Assembly: GCF_014679505.1 (NCBI RefSeq)
Contig: NZ_CP061474.1
Location: 2,180,001-2,244,000 of the forward strand
Reading direction: 5' to 3'
Length of the DNA: 64,000 nucleotides
Source: Geobacillus sp. 46C-IIa
GTDB taxonomy: Bacteria; Bacillota; Bacilli; Bacillales; Anoxybacillaceae
Below the pieces are notes generated by a model. That model saw only the letters and a program-made list of their open reading frames with translations. It ran no database searches and was not told the DNA's origin. The position numbers and the translations under genes are program-made. Positions 1 through 8,615 of this stretch are shown piece by piece; position 1 is the stretch's first letter, and each line of letters starts with the position of its first letter.

Positions 1-20
1 TCTCCCCTTCCTTTTGCCGC

Positions 21-48
21 AAAAAAGCATCCTTCTCATGAAGGATGC
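21..48 (-). terminator. Rho-independent terminator after ymfH
   Basis: A perfect 9-bp stem (27-35 with 40-48, 4-base loop) is followed on the minus strand by six T residues (21-26). It lies three bases past the ymfH stop and closes the ymfF-ymfH unit. Confidence 0.85.
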
Positions 49-50
49 CG

Positions 51-1340
51 TCATTGTCCTTTTGGCACAACTTCACAAACAGCGATTTGCGAGTCGCGGA
101 AGCACGAGTCGGCGACAGCAGCAATATCGTCAAGCGCAAGTGACGAGAGCGCCGGCAAAATGTCAAACAAGCTGGCGCCGTAAAAAGCGTAGCGCGTAAA
201 CTGGTTGGCGATGTATTCCGGCGAGTTGAGCGCGCGCAAAAAGGCGCCCATTTTTTTCTTTTTCACCCGCTCGAGCTCATCTTTTTGCACTGCATCGGCT
301 GAAAACGACCGCAGCACCTCCTGCACCTCTGCCGCAAGCCGTTCCGCATCTCTCGTGTCGCCGCCGACAAGGGCAAAGCCAAATTCGCGCTCTTCCGTAT
401 AGTCGTACATAAACGTATCGTCAATCAACCCTTCACGGTACAGCCGTTCGTAATGCGGCGAGCTTTTGCCGAACAAGTAATCGAGCAGCACGTGAAACGC
501 GAGCTCATGGCGAAGCTTTTGGCCGCCGGCATTCGGTACGGACGGCGCTTTAATGCCGACAAAACATTTATTCGTCTGCACATGCATCGGAATGACTTTT
601 TTCTTTTCCGCCACGCCGCTTGGTTCTTCGTACACAAACCGCTTCACCTCCGGCGCTTGCGGGAACGACTTCTTCGCCTGGTTGTCGCGGATTTGCTGCA
701 TCATTTTTTGTTCATCGACCGGGCCGACAACAAACAACAACATGTTGCTCGGGTGATAAAACGTTTCGTAACATTCATACAGCAGTTCTTTTGTAATCTC
801 GGCGATCGATTCGATCGTGCCGGCGATGTCAATTTTGACCGGATGGTGATGGTACATGCTTTCGATGGCGCCGAAGTAAACGCGCCAATCCGGGTTGTCG
901 TCGTACATGCGAATTTCCTGGCCGATGATGCCTTTTTCTTTTTCGACCGTCTTGTCGGAAAAATACGGCGTTTGCACAAAATCCATCAACGTCTCCAAGT
1001 TTTTCTCGACGTTGTCGGTGCTCGAAAACAAATAGGCGGTGCGGGTGAACGTCGTAAAGGCGTTCGCCGAAGCGCCTTGTTTGCTGAACTGTTGAAACAC
1101 GTCGCCGTCCTCTTTTTCAAACAGCTTATGTTCTAAAAAATGGGCGATGCCGTCCGGGACGCGTTTCATTTCCGTTTTTCCAAGCGGGACGAACTGGTTG
1201 TCAACCGAACCGTAGTTCGTCGTAAACGTCGCATACGTTTTATGAAACCCTTTTTTCGGCAAAATGTAGACATCAAGGCCATTGTCCATTTTTTCATAAA
1301 ACAGCGCTTCTTGCAGCGTTTCATACACCCGTTTTTCCAT
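51..1340 (-). CDS. ymfH: M16 family zinc peptidase YmfH
   Basis: This is a 429-residue pitrilysin/insulinase-family (M16) protein. It carries the inverted zinc motif HFLEH at residues 67-71, and a downstream Glu near residue 142 could be the third ligand, so it looks catalytically competent. Its start overlaps the end of ymfF by 20 bases, which suggests translational coupling and a heterodimer with that motif-less partner. The same active/inactive arrangement is known for AlbF/AlbE-type and other bacterial M16 pairs. No signal peptide is visible, so the enzyme is probably cytoplasmic. The substrate is unknown. A strong terminator follows directly. Confidence 0.9.
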   Translation of the reverse strand: MEKRVYETLQEALFYEKMDNGLDVYILPKKGFHKTYATFTTNYGSVDNQFVPLGKTEMKRVPDGIAHFLEHKLFEKEDGDVFQQFSKQGASANAFTTFTRTAYLFSSTDNVEKNLETLMDFVQTPYFSDKTVEKEKGIIGQEIRMYDDNPDWRVYFGAIESMYHHHPVKIDIAGTIESIAEITKELLYECYETFYHPSNMLLFVVGPVDEQKMMQQIRDNQAKKSFPQAPEVKRFVYEEPSGVAEKKKVIPMHVQTNKCFVGIKAPSVPNAGGQKLRHELAFHVLLDYLFGKSSPHYERLYREGLIDDTFMYDYTEEREFGFALVGGDTRDAERLAAEVQEVLRSFSADAVQKDELERVKKKKMGAFLRALNSPEYIANQFTRYAFYGASLFDILPALSSLALDDIAAVADSCFRDSQIAVCEVVPKGQ

Positions 1341-2619
1341 CTTCCGTCGCCCCCTCCATTCCGGTCAGAAAGTACACCGTATCGAGCGCCACCTTTTCGG
1401 CGACGCGCACGACATCCTCGCGCGTCACGCCGTCTGTGCCGGCAAGCCATTCGTCTAACGGGCGTTTCCGCGTTGAGACGACGTTATGGTACAGCACCTC
1501 GACAAGCCCGCGCGGCGTATCGAGCGTCTCAAGCAGCTGGTTGCGGATGACCGCTTTTGTTTGCGCCATTTCTTCATCCGTAAAATCGCCGTTTTTCATC
1601 GCCTGCATTTGTTCATCAATGATGCGGCGCGCCTTCTCGTAATTGGCCGGCTCAATGCCGGACATGACGAGCAAAAGCCCTTTATGGCTTTCAAGCCGGG
1701 ATGCGGCATAATAGGCGAGGCTCGCCTTCTCGCGCACATTGATAAACAACTTCGAATGGGAAAACCCGCCGAAAATGCCGTTAAACAGCTGCAAGGCGTA
1801 ATAATCGCCATCCTCGTACGTCACGTTTGTGCGGTAGCCGATGTTCAGTTTCCCTTGCTTGACATCTTGCCGCTCGATGACTTCATTCGCTTCCCCTCGT
1901 GCTTTTGCCGGAGCGAGCGGCGCGCGCGCCGACGGCGGACGGTCAGGGAGAGAAAAGCGCTGCTTTACGGCAGCGAGCACGGTCTCCTCATCGACATCGC
2001 CGATGACATACAAGTCAAGCTCATCTTCGGCTAGCGCCTGTTCGTAATAGCGGTGCAGCTGTTCGGCCGTGATGGCGTCAACATCCCCAAGCTCGCCGTT
2101 TGGCGAGAGGGCGTACGGCTCGCCTTTGCACATCTCTTGCACGAGGCGCATGCTCGCATAGCGCATTTTATCATCATATACCGCTTGAATGCGCTGGCTT
2201 AGCGCCCGCTTTTCCCGGGCGACGATGTCTTCAACAAACCGGCCGCCTTCAAGCGCCGGGCGGAACAAGAGATCGGCGAGCAGTTGAAGCGCTTTCTCTA
2301 GAAGCGGCGTTTGCTCCGGCAAAAACCGCTCGTTCGCCACATCAATGCGGATCGTCATAATATGGTCTTCGCCTTTTTTCGTTAAATCGACGTTCAGCGT
2401 CGCGCCGTACAGCTCATCCAGGTAAGTGCGCAGCGCCTTGACGCTCGGGTAATCAGCCGTGCCGCTTTGCAAGACGTACGGAAGCAGCGCGCGCAGCGTC
2501 ACCGTCTCCCTAGCGAGCGGCGCTTTCATTTTCCAGACGAGTGTATTCGTTTTGTACTTATCGGTCGAAATCGTATGGACACGAACCGGTCCGACCGCCG
2601 TTACTTTTTCGTCGACCAA
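1321..2619 (-). CDS. ymfF: Inactive-type M16 peptidase YmfF
   Basis: This is a 432-residue M16-fold protein. The position where HxxEH would be expected (about residues 44-60) has no His-x-x-Glu-His, so it should not bind catalytic zinc by itself. It probably supplies substrate-binding surface to YmfH, the next gene, with which it overlaps. The start is TTG, supported by GGAGGAG five bases upstream. The gene follows the nup terminator and has a candidate promoter in the 160-base gap, so ymfF-ymfH can be an independent unit. Cytoplasmic location is inferred from the lack of a signal peptide. Confidence 0.87.
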   Translation of the reverse strand: MVDEKVTAVGPVRVHTISTDKYKTNTLVWKMKAPLARETVTLRALLPYVLQSGTADYPSVKALRTYLDELYGATLNVDLTKKGEDHIMTIRIDVANERFLPEQTPLLEKALQLLADLLFRPALEGGRFVEDIVAREKRALSQRIQAVYDDKMRYASMRLVQEMCKGEPYALSPNGELGDVDAITAEQLHRYYEQALAEDELDLYVIGDVDEETVLAAVKQRFSLPDRPPSARAPLAPAKARGEANEVIERQDVKQGKLNIGYRTNVTYEDGDYYALQLFNGIFGGFSHSKLFINVREKASLAYYAASRLESHKGLLLVMSGIEPANYEKARRIIDEQMQAMKNGDFTDEEMAQTKAVIRNQLLETLDTPRGLVEVLYHNVVSTRKRPLDEWLAGTDGVTREDVVRVAEKVALDTVYFLTGMEGATEDGKTGV

Positions 2620-2681
2620 TCAAACTCCTCCTTCTCCTTCATAAAGTGGACGGTATGCTTATTGTGAGATGTCTTATCAAC

Positions 2682-2711
2682 AATATACCTTTTGCCAAGC
2701 GGAAAATGCAA
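2682..2711 (-). promoter_or_regulatory. Candidate sigma-A promoter for ymfF-ymfH
   Basis: On the minus strand TTGCAT (2706-2711) and TATATT (2682-2687) are separated by 18 bases, between the nup terminator and the ymfF start. The -10 is good and the -35 weak. Confidence 0.35.
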
Positions 2712-2742
2712 ATAAATCCATCGCTCCTCTCCGCCGGACCAA

Positions 2743-2777
2743 CAAAAAAGCGGCTGCCCGTTTTTGTTCGGACAGCC
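2743..2777 (-). terminator. Terminator of the nup transporter operon
   Basis: A 9-bp GC-rich stem (2752-2760 with 2769-2777, one G-U pair on the RNA) is followed by a T tract (2744-2749) just after the nupQ stop. It is a standard intrinsic terminator on the minus strand. Confidence 0.85.
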
Positions 2778-2784
2778 TGCCTGC

Positions 2785-3744
2785 TTATCGTTTTCCTTTC
2801 ACATATGGCGTGCCGGCCGCTTTCGGCGCTTCGGCACGGCCGATAAAGCCGGCGAGCGCTAAAATCGTGAGCACATAAGGGGCAATCAGCAAATACACCG
2901 TCGGAACGTTTTCTAAAAACGGAATTGTTTGTCCAACGATGCTTAAACTTTGCGCCAATCCGAAAAACAGCGCCGCCCCCATCGCACCAATCGGATGCCA
3001 TTTGCCAAAAATCATCGCCGCGAGCGCCATAAATCCGTGCCCGGAAATCGTTGCATGGCTGAAGTCGCGGGAGATGATCGTGGCATACACCGCACCGCCT
3101 AGGCCGCCGAGCGCTCCGCTGATCATGACGGCGATATAGCGCATTTGGGCGACGTTAATCCCCATCGTATCGGCCGCCATCGGATGTTCGCCAACGGCGC
3201 GCAGCCGAAGGCCAAACGGAGTTTTATAAATGACATACCAAGACACGAACGCCAAAATAATCGCGATATACGACGGCGCGTACGCATTGGAAAACAGCAG
3301 CGGGCCAATGACCGGAATATCGCTTAACACCGGCACGTCAATTTTGTCAAATCCGACTTGAATTTGATCTGTTTGCCCTTTGCCGTACATTTTTTTCACC
3401 AAAAACAGCGACAAGCCGAGGGCCAAAAAGTTGATCGCCACCCCGCTGACGACTTGATCGGCGCGAAACGTCACCGATGCGACCGCATGGAGCAAAGAAA
3501 ACAATGCGCCGACCACGATGGCTGCCACCAAGGCGAGCCATGGCGTCAACGGGCCGAGCTGGTCGGCAAACGTTAGATTAAAAACAACGCCGATAAACGC
3601 ACCGATGATCATCAGCCCTTCAAGCCCGATGTTGACAACGCCGGACCGTTCGCTAAACACGCCGCCAAGCGCGGTGAAAATAAGGGGAGCAGCAAAGAAA
3701 ATCGCTGTCGGGATAATCGTTTGCAATACGTCATACACGTTCAC
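2785..3744 (-). CDS. nupQ: Nucleoside ABC transporter permease NupQ (YufQ)
   Basis: This is a 319-residue integral membrane permease of the RbsC/BmpD type, with about eight to ten hydrophobic segments. The family glycine-rich stretch (TALGGVFSERSGVVNIGLEG) is visible at residues 25-44. With NupP it would form the heterodimeric channel that takes up nucleosides bound by the NupN lipoprotein, driven by NupO. In B. subtilis the orthologous system imports guanosine and related nucleosides. The first GTG directly follows the nupP stop; a second GTG two codons later is better spaced (9 bases) from GGAG, so the true start may be 3738. An intrinsic terminator follows. Confidence 0.9.
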   Translation of the reverse strand: MNVYDVLQTIIPTAIFFAAPLIFTALGGVFSERSGVVNIGLEGLMIIGAFIGVVFNLTFADQLGPLTPWLALVAAIVVGALFSLLHAVASVTFRADQVVSGVAINFLALGLSLFLVKKMYGKGQTDQIQVGFDKIDVPVLSDIPVIGPLLFSNAYAPSYIAIILAFVSWYVIYKTPFGLRLRAVGEHPMAADTMGINVAQMRYIAVMISGALGGLGGAVYATIISRDFSHATISGHGFMALAAMIFGKWHPIGAMGAALFFGLAQSLSIVGQTIPFLENVPTVYLLIAPYVLTILALAGFIGRAEAPKAAGTPYVKGKR

Positions 3745-4791
3745 TTACTCCGCCCCCTTTTGCCAACGAGATAACAGCCAGCGAATCATATAGCTGGATG
3801 CGACAAAGAAAATAATAAGCGCGATAATAATATCGACGAGTTCCGTTGGCACGCCGGCGCCCGAGGGCATCTCAAGCGACCCGACTTTCAAGGCGCCGAA
3901 CAGCAACGCGGAAAGCAAAATGCCAAACGCGTTGTTGCTGCCAATTAAGGCAACAGCAATGCCGTCAAACCCAAGGCCGGTAAACCCGGCTTTCGTCGAA
4001 ATGTTGCCGAACGTGCCGAGCCCTTCCATCGCCCCGGCCACGCCGGCAAAGGCGCCGGAGATGACCATGGCTAAAATGATGTTGGCGCGCACGTTCATGC
4101 CGGCATATTGTGAGGCATGCTGGTTGAATCCGACCGCCCGCAGCTCAAATCCTTTCGTCGTTCGTTCAAGCAAAAACCACATGACAAACGCGGCGGCAAT
4201 GGCGATCAAAATGCCGTAGTGCATCGTCGAGTGGTACGTGATGGACTCCAAAAATTCCGATTGGAGCGAGGCGCTTTCCTTGACCGGGTCGGACTTGAAC
4301 CCTTCATCCGACAGCACGGAACGGATGATGGCGTTCGTTACGTGCAAAGCGATATAGTTCATCATAATCGTAATAATGACTTCATGCACTTTTACGTACG
4401 CCTTTAATACGCCCGGAAGCAATCCCCATAGCGCCCCAGCTAAAGCGGCGGCCAAAATAGCAAGCGGCAAATGGATGATCTTCGGCAAGTCGAAAGATAC
4501 GCCGACCCAAACGGCGGCCAGCCAGCCGACGATGAGCTGACCCTCAACCCCGATGTTGAACAAGCCGGTGCGAAAAGCAAAGGCTACCGCCAGCCCCGTT
4601 AAAATGTAAGGCGTCGTCTGGCGGATCGTTTCCCCGATGTAATACGCATCACCAAACGCCCCATATATGAGGGAGCCAAAACCGGCGACCGGATTGTAGC
4701 CGCTTGCGAGCATGACGACCGAGCCGGCGATCATGCCGAGCAAAACGGCCAACAATGGAATCAAAAATTGCTGGAGACGATTCGACCTCAT
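3745..4791 (-). CDS. nupP: Nucleoside ABC transporter permease NupP (YufP)
   Basis: This is a 348-residue polytopic permease of the BMP/ribose ABC family. An N-terminal membrane anchor is followed by multiple transmembrane helices and the conserved FRTGLFNIGVEGQ segment near residue 75. It overlaps the end of nupO by four bases (ATGA), implying translational coupling, and abuts nupQ. GGTGT lies six bases before the ATG. It is the second half of the transmembrane channel; nucleoside specificity is inferred from the B. subtilis orthologue and not from the permease sequence. Confidence 0.9.
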   Translation of the reverse strand: MRSNRLQQFLIPLLAVLLGMIAGSVVMLASGYNPVAGFGSLIYGAFGDAYYIGETIRQTTPYILTGLAVAFAFRTGLFNIGVEGQLIVGWLAAVWVGVSFDLPKIIHLPLAILAAALAGALWGLLPGVLKAYVKVHEVIITIMMNYIALHVTNAIIRSVLSDEGFKSDPVKESASLQSEFLESITYHSTMHYGILIAIAAAFVMWFLLERTTKGFELRAVGFNQHASQYAGMNVRANIILAMVISGAFAGVAGAMEGLGTFGNISTKAGFTGLGFDGIAVALIGSNNAFGILLSALLFGALKVGSLEMPSGAGVPTELVDIIIALIIFFVASSYMIRWLLSRWQKGAE

Positions 4792-6317
4792 GACGACACA
4801 CCTGCTTCCTTCCGTTTGCTTCCAGCCATCAGCAGTCCGAGTTCTTGTTCCGTCGTTTCTTTCGGATCAACGATGGCGACAATTTTCCCTTCATAAATCA
4901 CGGCGATCCGGTCGCTGACGTTCATGACCTCATCAAGCTCAAACGAAACGAGCAACACCGCTTTCCCCCGGTCGCGCTGCTCGATGAGCCGCTTATGGAT
5001 GAACTCAATCGCTCCGACATCAAGCCCCCTTGTCGGCTGGGCAGCAATCAACAAGTCCGGATTGCGGTCGACTTCGCGGCCGATGATCGCTTTTTGCTGG
5101 TTGCCGCCGGATAGCGCCCGCGCTTTCGTATATTCGTCCGGCGTGCGTACGTCAAACTCGCGGATGAGCTGACGGGCTTTTTCGTAAATCGCTTGAAAGT
5201 TTAAGATGCCCAGTTTCGAATATGGCGGCTTATAGTACGTTTGCAGCACCATGTTTTCGCCGATCGGAAAATCAAGCACAAGCCCGTGCTTATGCCGGTC
5301 TTGCGGAATATGGCCGACGCCGGCTTCAATGATTTGGCGCGGCGGCAAGTTCGTAATCTCTTGGCCGTTCAGCTTAATGGTTCCTGATTCCGCCTTAATC
5401 AGGCCGGTTAGCGCTTCAATCAGCTCGGTTTGCCCGTTGCCGTCGACCCCGGCGATGCCGACGATCTCACCGGCGCGCACCGTCAAGTTCAAGCCGTTGA
5501 CCGCGGTGACCCCGCGGGCGTCTTTGACGACTAAGTTTTCGATTTCGAGCACCGGCGTTCCCGGTTCGGCCGGCCGTTTTTCGGCCGTAAACTGCACCTC
5601 GCGGCCGACCATGAGCGCCGCCAGTTCGTTCGGATTCGTTTCGGCAACATTAAGCGTTGCGATTCCTTTGCCGCGGCGGATGACGGTGACTCGATCGCAC
5701 ACTTCCATAATTTCTTTGAGCTTGTGCGTAATTAAAATGATCGATTTTCCTTCGCGGACAAGCGTGCGCATAATTTCGATGAGCTCGCGGATTTCCTGCG
5801 GCGTTAAGACGGCTGTCGGTTCGTCAAAAATCAAAATGTCAGCGCCGCGATAGAGCGTCTTTAAAATTTCGACGCGCTGCTGCATGCCGACGGAAATATC
5901 GGCGATTTTCGCTGTTGGGTCAACCGCCAGTCCATACCGCTCCGACAGTTCGCGCACTTCTTGTTCAGCCCGCTTCATGTCGATCGTTCCCGTCCTTGTC
6001 GGCTCGCTGCCTAAAATGATGTTTTCCGTCACTGTAAACGTATCGACGAGCATAAAGTGCTGGTGCACCATCCCGATGCCAAGGTCGTTGGCGACATTCG
6101 GGTCGGTGATGCGCACCGGCTTCCCTTTGACGCGGATTTCCCCGCCATCCGGCTGATAGAGGCCAAACAGCACGTTCATCAGCGTCGATTTGCCGGCGCC
6201 GTTTTCGCCAAGGAGGGCATGAATTTCCCCTTTTTTCACCTGCAGCGTAATGTTGTCATTGGCGACGAACGTGCCGAACACTTTGCGAATATTGAGCATT
6301 TCAATTACATATTCCAA
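4788..6317 (-). CDS. nupO: Nucleoside ABC transporter ATPase NupO (YufO)
   Basis: This is a tandem ABC ATPase of about 509 residues that powers NupPQ. The first cassette is complete: Walker A GENGAGKS, signature SVGMQQR, Walker B LIFDEPT. The second has a degenerate P-loop (GVDGNGQTE) and an altered Walker B (LIAAQPT) but an intact LSGGNQQ signature. This asymmetry is normal for RbsA/YufO-type proteins. I place the start at TTG (6315-6317), because GGGAG sits eight bases before it; the in-frame GTG at 6326 directly abuts that sequence. The gene is separated from nupN by a terminator and a large inverted repeat. Confidence 0.9.
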   Translation of the reverse strand: MEYVIEMLNIRKVFGTFVANDNITLQVKKGEIHALLGENGAGKSTLMNVLFGLYQPDGGEIRVKGKPVRITDPNVANDLGIGMVHQHFMLVDTFTVTENIILGSEPTRTGTIDMKRAEQEVRELSERYGLAVDPTAKIADISVGMQQRVEILKTLYRGADILIFDEPTAVLTPQEIRELIEIMRTLVREGKSIILITHKLKEIMEVCDRVTVIRRGKGIATLNVAETNPNELAALMVGREVQFTAEKRPAEPGTPVLEIENLVVKDARGVTAVNGLNLTVRAGEIVGIAGVDGNGQTELIEALTGLIKAESGTIKLNGQEITNLPPRQIIEAGVGHIPQDRHKHGLVLDFPIGENMVLQTYYKPPYSKLGILNFQAIYEKARQLIREFDVRTPDEYTKARALSGGNQQKAIIGREVDRNPDLLIAAQPTRGLDVGAIEFIHKRLIEQRDRGKAVLLVSFELDEVMNVSDRIAVIYEGKIVAIVDPKETTEQELGLLMAGSKRKEAGVSS

Positions 6318-6344
6318 GCCATTCACTCCCTACTTCAGCAAGGT

Positions 6345-6460
6345 CAAAATCACAAAATGAGAGGCGGCAGCATTTAGATAGATACAACAAAAAAGCGTAT
6401 CATATCGTTGCGGAACAAATCGCTCCCTATATATAGGCCGCCCTTCATTTCGTGATTTTG
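6345..6460 (-). repeat. Long imperfect inverted repeat between nupN and nupO
   Basis: Two 24-base arms (6345-6368 and 6437-6460) are inverted copies matching at 21 of 24 positions, with 68 bases between them. In the minus-strand transcript two of the three differences become G-U pairs, leaving one real mismatch. The arm at 6460 abuts the nupN terminator. The loop contains the palindrome CTATATATAG and a small GATAC/GTATC hairpin. It could be a structured 5' region of nupOPQ mRNA, a processing site, or a small repetitive element. Confidence 0.7.
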
Positions 6461-6491
6461 AAAAAGGCTAGCGGCGCGCACTAGCCTTTTT
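6461..6491 (-). terminator. Intra-operon terminator after nupN
   Basis: An 11-bp stem (6461-6471 with 6481-6491) ends in a T run that forms part of the stem, nine bases beyond the nupN stop. Partial termination here would give more binding lipoprotein than ATPase and permease, a common arrangement in solute-binding-protein operons. Confidence 0.75.
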
Positions 6492-6500
6492 CCACTTTCC

Positions 6501-7592
6501 TTATTTCACCGTTGCGGCAAATTGTTCGTATTCTTTCCGGTTCGTCGGCACTTTCACTTCACCATTAACGATTTTTTCCTTCCATTCGTCAACCGCCTTT
6601 AGCACATTGTCCGGGATGTTGTCTTGCGTCGGAGCAATGCCGACCCCGTTTTCTGGCAAGCCGTACTCAATCGTTTGGCCGCCTGGGAAGTCGCCTGCTT
6701 GCGCCCGTTTGGCAACGTCGTAAACGGCCACATCGACCCGTTTCACCATCGAGGTGAGCGTCACGTTGTACGTTTTGTCGCCGATTTTCACTTCGCCTTC
6801 CGGAGCTTGGTCTTTATCGACGCCAATGACCCAAATTTCGCGGTTCGGATCTTTCTTCTTCAAATCTTTCGCTTCCGAGAAGACACCGTTTCCAGTCCCG
6901 CCGGCCGCGTGATAGATAATATCAATGCCGGAAGCGTACATGCTCGAGGCGATCGCTTTCCCTTTATCCGCTTGGTCGAAGGCACCGGCGTATTGCACTT
7001 CGACGGTCGCTTTCGGGTTGACCGCTTTGACGCCGGCCCGGAATCCGCTTTCGAACTTCTCAATCAACGGAATTTCCATCCCGCCGACAAAGCCAATTTT
7101 ATTCGTTTTCGTCATCAATCCGGCAACAACACCGACAAGAAACGACCCTTCGTGCTCTTTAAACGTGATGCTGGCAACATTCGGCGCATCAACGACCGTA
7201 TCAACAATGGCAAAATGTTTTTTCGGATTTTGCTCGGCGACTTCTTTCACCGCATCGCCCATCAAATAGCCGATGCCGTAAATCAAATCAAAGTCGCTGC
7301 GCACGAGTTTGTTTAAGTTCGTCACATAGTCGGCATCGCTGGCGGACTGCAAGTAGTCATAGCCGCCGCGCCCTTTCTCAAGGCCGTTGTCTTTGCCGAA
7401 CTTTTGCAGCCCTTCCCAAGCTGACTGATTGAACGATCTGTCGTCAACGCCGCCTACGTCCGTGACCATAGCAACGCTGAACGTATCTTCCTTATTGCCC
7501 CCTGCATTGCCGCCTCCTTGGCCGCCGCAGGCAGAAAGCAGCGTACCCGCAGCGAACAAAACGGAGAGCGCCCATCCGAATCGCTTTTTCAT
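6501..7592 (-). CDS. nupN: BMP-family nucleoside-binding lipoprotein NupN (YufN)
   Basis: This is a 363-residue substrate-binding lipoprotein. An N-terminal signal peptide ends in the lipobox LSAC with Cys22, followed by a Gly-rich linker and a BMP/PnrA-like two-lobe domain ([21 protein letters not shown] at about 42-62). It would be anchored to the outer face of the membrane and deliver nucleosides to NupOPQ. It directly follows the GntR-type gene ymfC and precedes an attenuating terminator. The ligand (guanosine-type purine nucleosides) is inferred from the B. subtilis orthologue. Confidence 0.92.
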   Translation of the reverse strand: MKKRFGWALSVLFAAGTLLSACGGQGGGNAGGNKEDTFSVAMVTDVGGVDDRSFNQSAWEGLQKFGKDNGLEKGRGGYDYLQSASDADYVTNLNKLVRSDFDLIYGIGYLMGDAVKEVAEQNPKKHFAIVDTVVDAPNVASITFKEHEGSFLVGVVAGLMTKTNKIGFVGGMEIPLIEKFESGFRAGVKAVNPKATVEVQYAGAFDQADKGKAIASSMYASGIDIIYHAAGGTGNGVFSEAKDLKKKDPNREIWVIGVDKDQAPEGEVKIGDKTYNVTLTSMVKRVDVAVYDVAKRAQAGDFPGGQTIEYGLPENGVGIAPTQDNIPDNVLKAVDEWKEKIVNGEVKVPTNRKEYEQFAATVK

Positions 7593-7674
7593 TATCCATT
7601 ACCCCCTACTTGAAAAATTTGTTCCTAATTAGTATGAAACTTCCGCTCTCTTTCTATGTACCGATTTCACCCCC

Positions 7675-8406
7675 TTAAAAACCGAATCGTTTCCGCATGA
7701 CGTGGAAGATGAACTTGTCGGAGCGGAAGTAGTTCGTTGAGTAAAAAATCGGCTCATCGTTTTTATCGAAATGCATTTGTTTGAGCACGAGCAAGGCCGT
7801 TTCCGGGTCACATTGCAAAATCGGCGACACTTTTTCGTGATAGCCGAGCGGCTCAATGCGCGCGATGGCATAGGCAATATCGCGGTGCGCCTGATTGTGC
7901 AAGTTTTCAAACAGCGACTCATGCTCATACGAAATGCCTTTCGGCAAATATTTGCACAAAATTTTATCAAGGCAATAGACGACCGGCTCTCCATCGGCGG
8001 TGCGCACCCGCTCGATCAGCAAAATCTCATCGTCCGGGCGGCATTGAAAGCGGCGCATATCGTCTTCCGTCGGCTGCTGAATGGAGGAAGACAAAAAAAT
8101 CGTCCCCGGCTTGCGTCCGGCTTGGCGGATCATGTCGGTGACGCTTGTGAGCTGCTCAATGCCGGACGTAAACAGCGGACGGGCATTGACAAACGTTCCG
8201 ACGCCATGGCGGCGGATGATGATGTTTTCCTCCTCAAGCACCCGAAGCGCCTCCCGCAACGTCGCTCGGCTGACCCCGAGCTGCTTGGCGAGCTCAAACT
8301 CAGATGGCAACTTTTGCCGTTCTTTGTATACTCCGGTTTCAATATTGTGTTTAATCCGGTCGATGACTTGCAGGTAAAGATGGCGGCTGTCTGATTTGAT
8401 TGACAT
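7675..8406 (-). CDS. ymfC: GntR/HutC-family transcriptional regulator YmfC
   Basis: This is a 243-residue regulator with an N-terminal winged helix-turn-helix ([20 protein letters not shown], about 33-52) and a C-terminal UTRA ligand-binding domain. The start is the ATG at 8404-8406 because GGAGG lies eight bases upstream; the longer frame to 8463 lacks this. It sits 82 bases upstream of nupN in the same direction, so the obvious inference is that it controls nucleoside uptake, probably as a repressor. As I recall, the B. subtilis protein has been linked to nupNOPQ (name nupR). The effector is not visible from sequence. Confidence 0.85.
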   Translation of the reverse strand: MSIKSDSRHLYLQVIDRIKHNIETGVYKERQKLPSEFELAKQLGVSRATLREALRVLEEENIIIRRHGVGTFVNARPLFTSGIEQLTSVTDMIRQAGRKPGTIFLSSSIQQPTEDDMRRFQCRPDDEILLIERVRTADGEPVVYCLDKILCKYLPKGISYEHESLFENLHNQAHRDIAYAIARIEPLGYHEKVSPILQCDPETALLVLKQMHFDKNDEPIFYSTNYFRSDKFIFHVMRKRFGF

Positions 8407-8480
8407 GACAACGTCCTCCACGTTCTGCATTTCCCCTGAGATCAGACCTCTGACATTAGACATATAACCTTTTTGAGATT

Positions 8481-8509
8481 ACTATATCATTTTTTACCGG
8501 TCAAATAAA
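8481..8509 (-). promoter_or_regulatory. Extended -10 promoter for ymfC
   Basis: The minus strand carries TGaTATAGT (hexamer 8481-8486), an extended -10, with a weak -35 TTTATT (8504-8509) 17 bases upstream. It lies in the 8407-8615 gap and fits a start of the ymfC-nup unit. Confidence 0.5.
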
Positions 8510-8580
8510 TAGGGTCAATCAAATTTTGTCGAAAAAAAAGAAATAGGATTGGCAACGCTTCCAATATGATATACCGTTGG

Positions 8581-8607
8581 GCAGGCAGGTGAAATGAGCC
8601 TGCCTGC
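8581..8607 (-). other. Hairpin downstream of spoIIIE without U tract
   Basis: A perfect 9-bp stem (8581-8589 with 8599-8607, 9-base loop) starts eight bases after the spoIIIE stop. On the minus strand no T run follows, so it is not a canonical terminator; it may protect the mRNA 3' end or terminate inefficiently. Confidence 0.6.
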
Positions 8608-8615
8608 TTCTCCGT

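Noticed and set aside
453..1136. 227-codon plus-strand open frame opposite ymfH
   Set aside because: Antisense shadow with Arg/Phe-rich composition and no supporting start signal.
6624..7316. 230-codon plus-strand open frame opposite nupN
   Set aside because: Antisense to a clear BMP lipoprotein, with composition typical of a reverse-complement frame.
7593..7674. Possible CodY box or purine riboswitch before nupN
   Set aside because: The best CodY-like stretch matches only about 8 of 15 consensus positions, and 82 bases is too short for a purine riboswitch plus expression platform.
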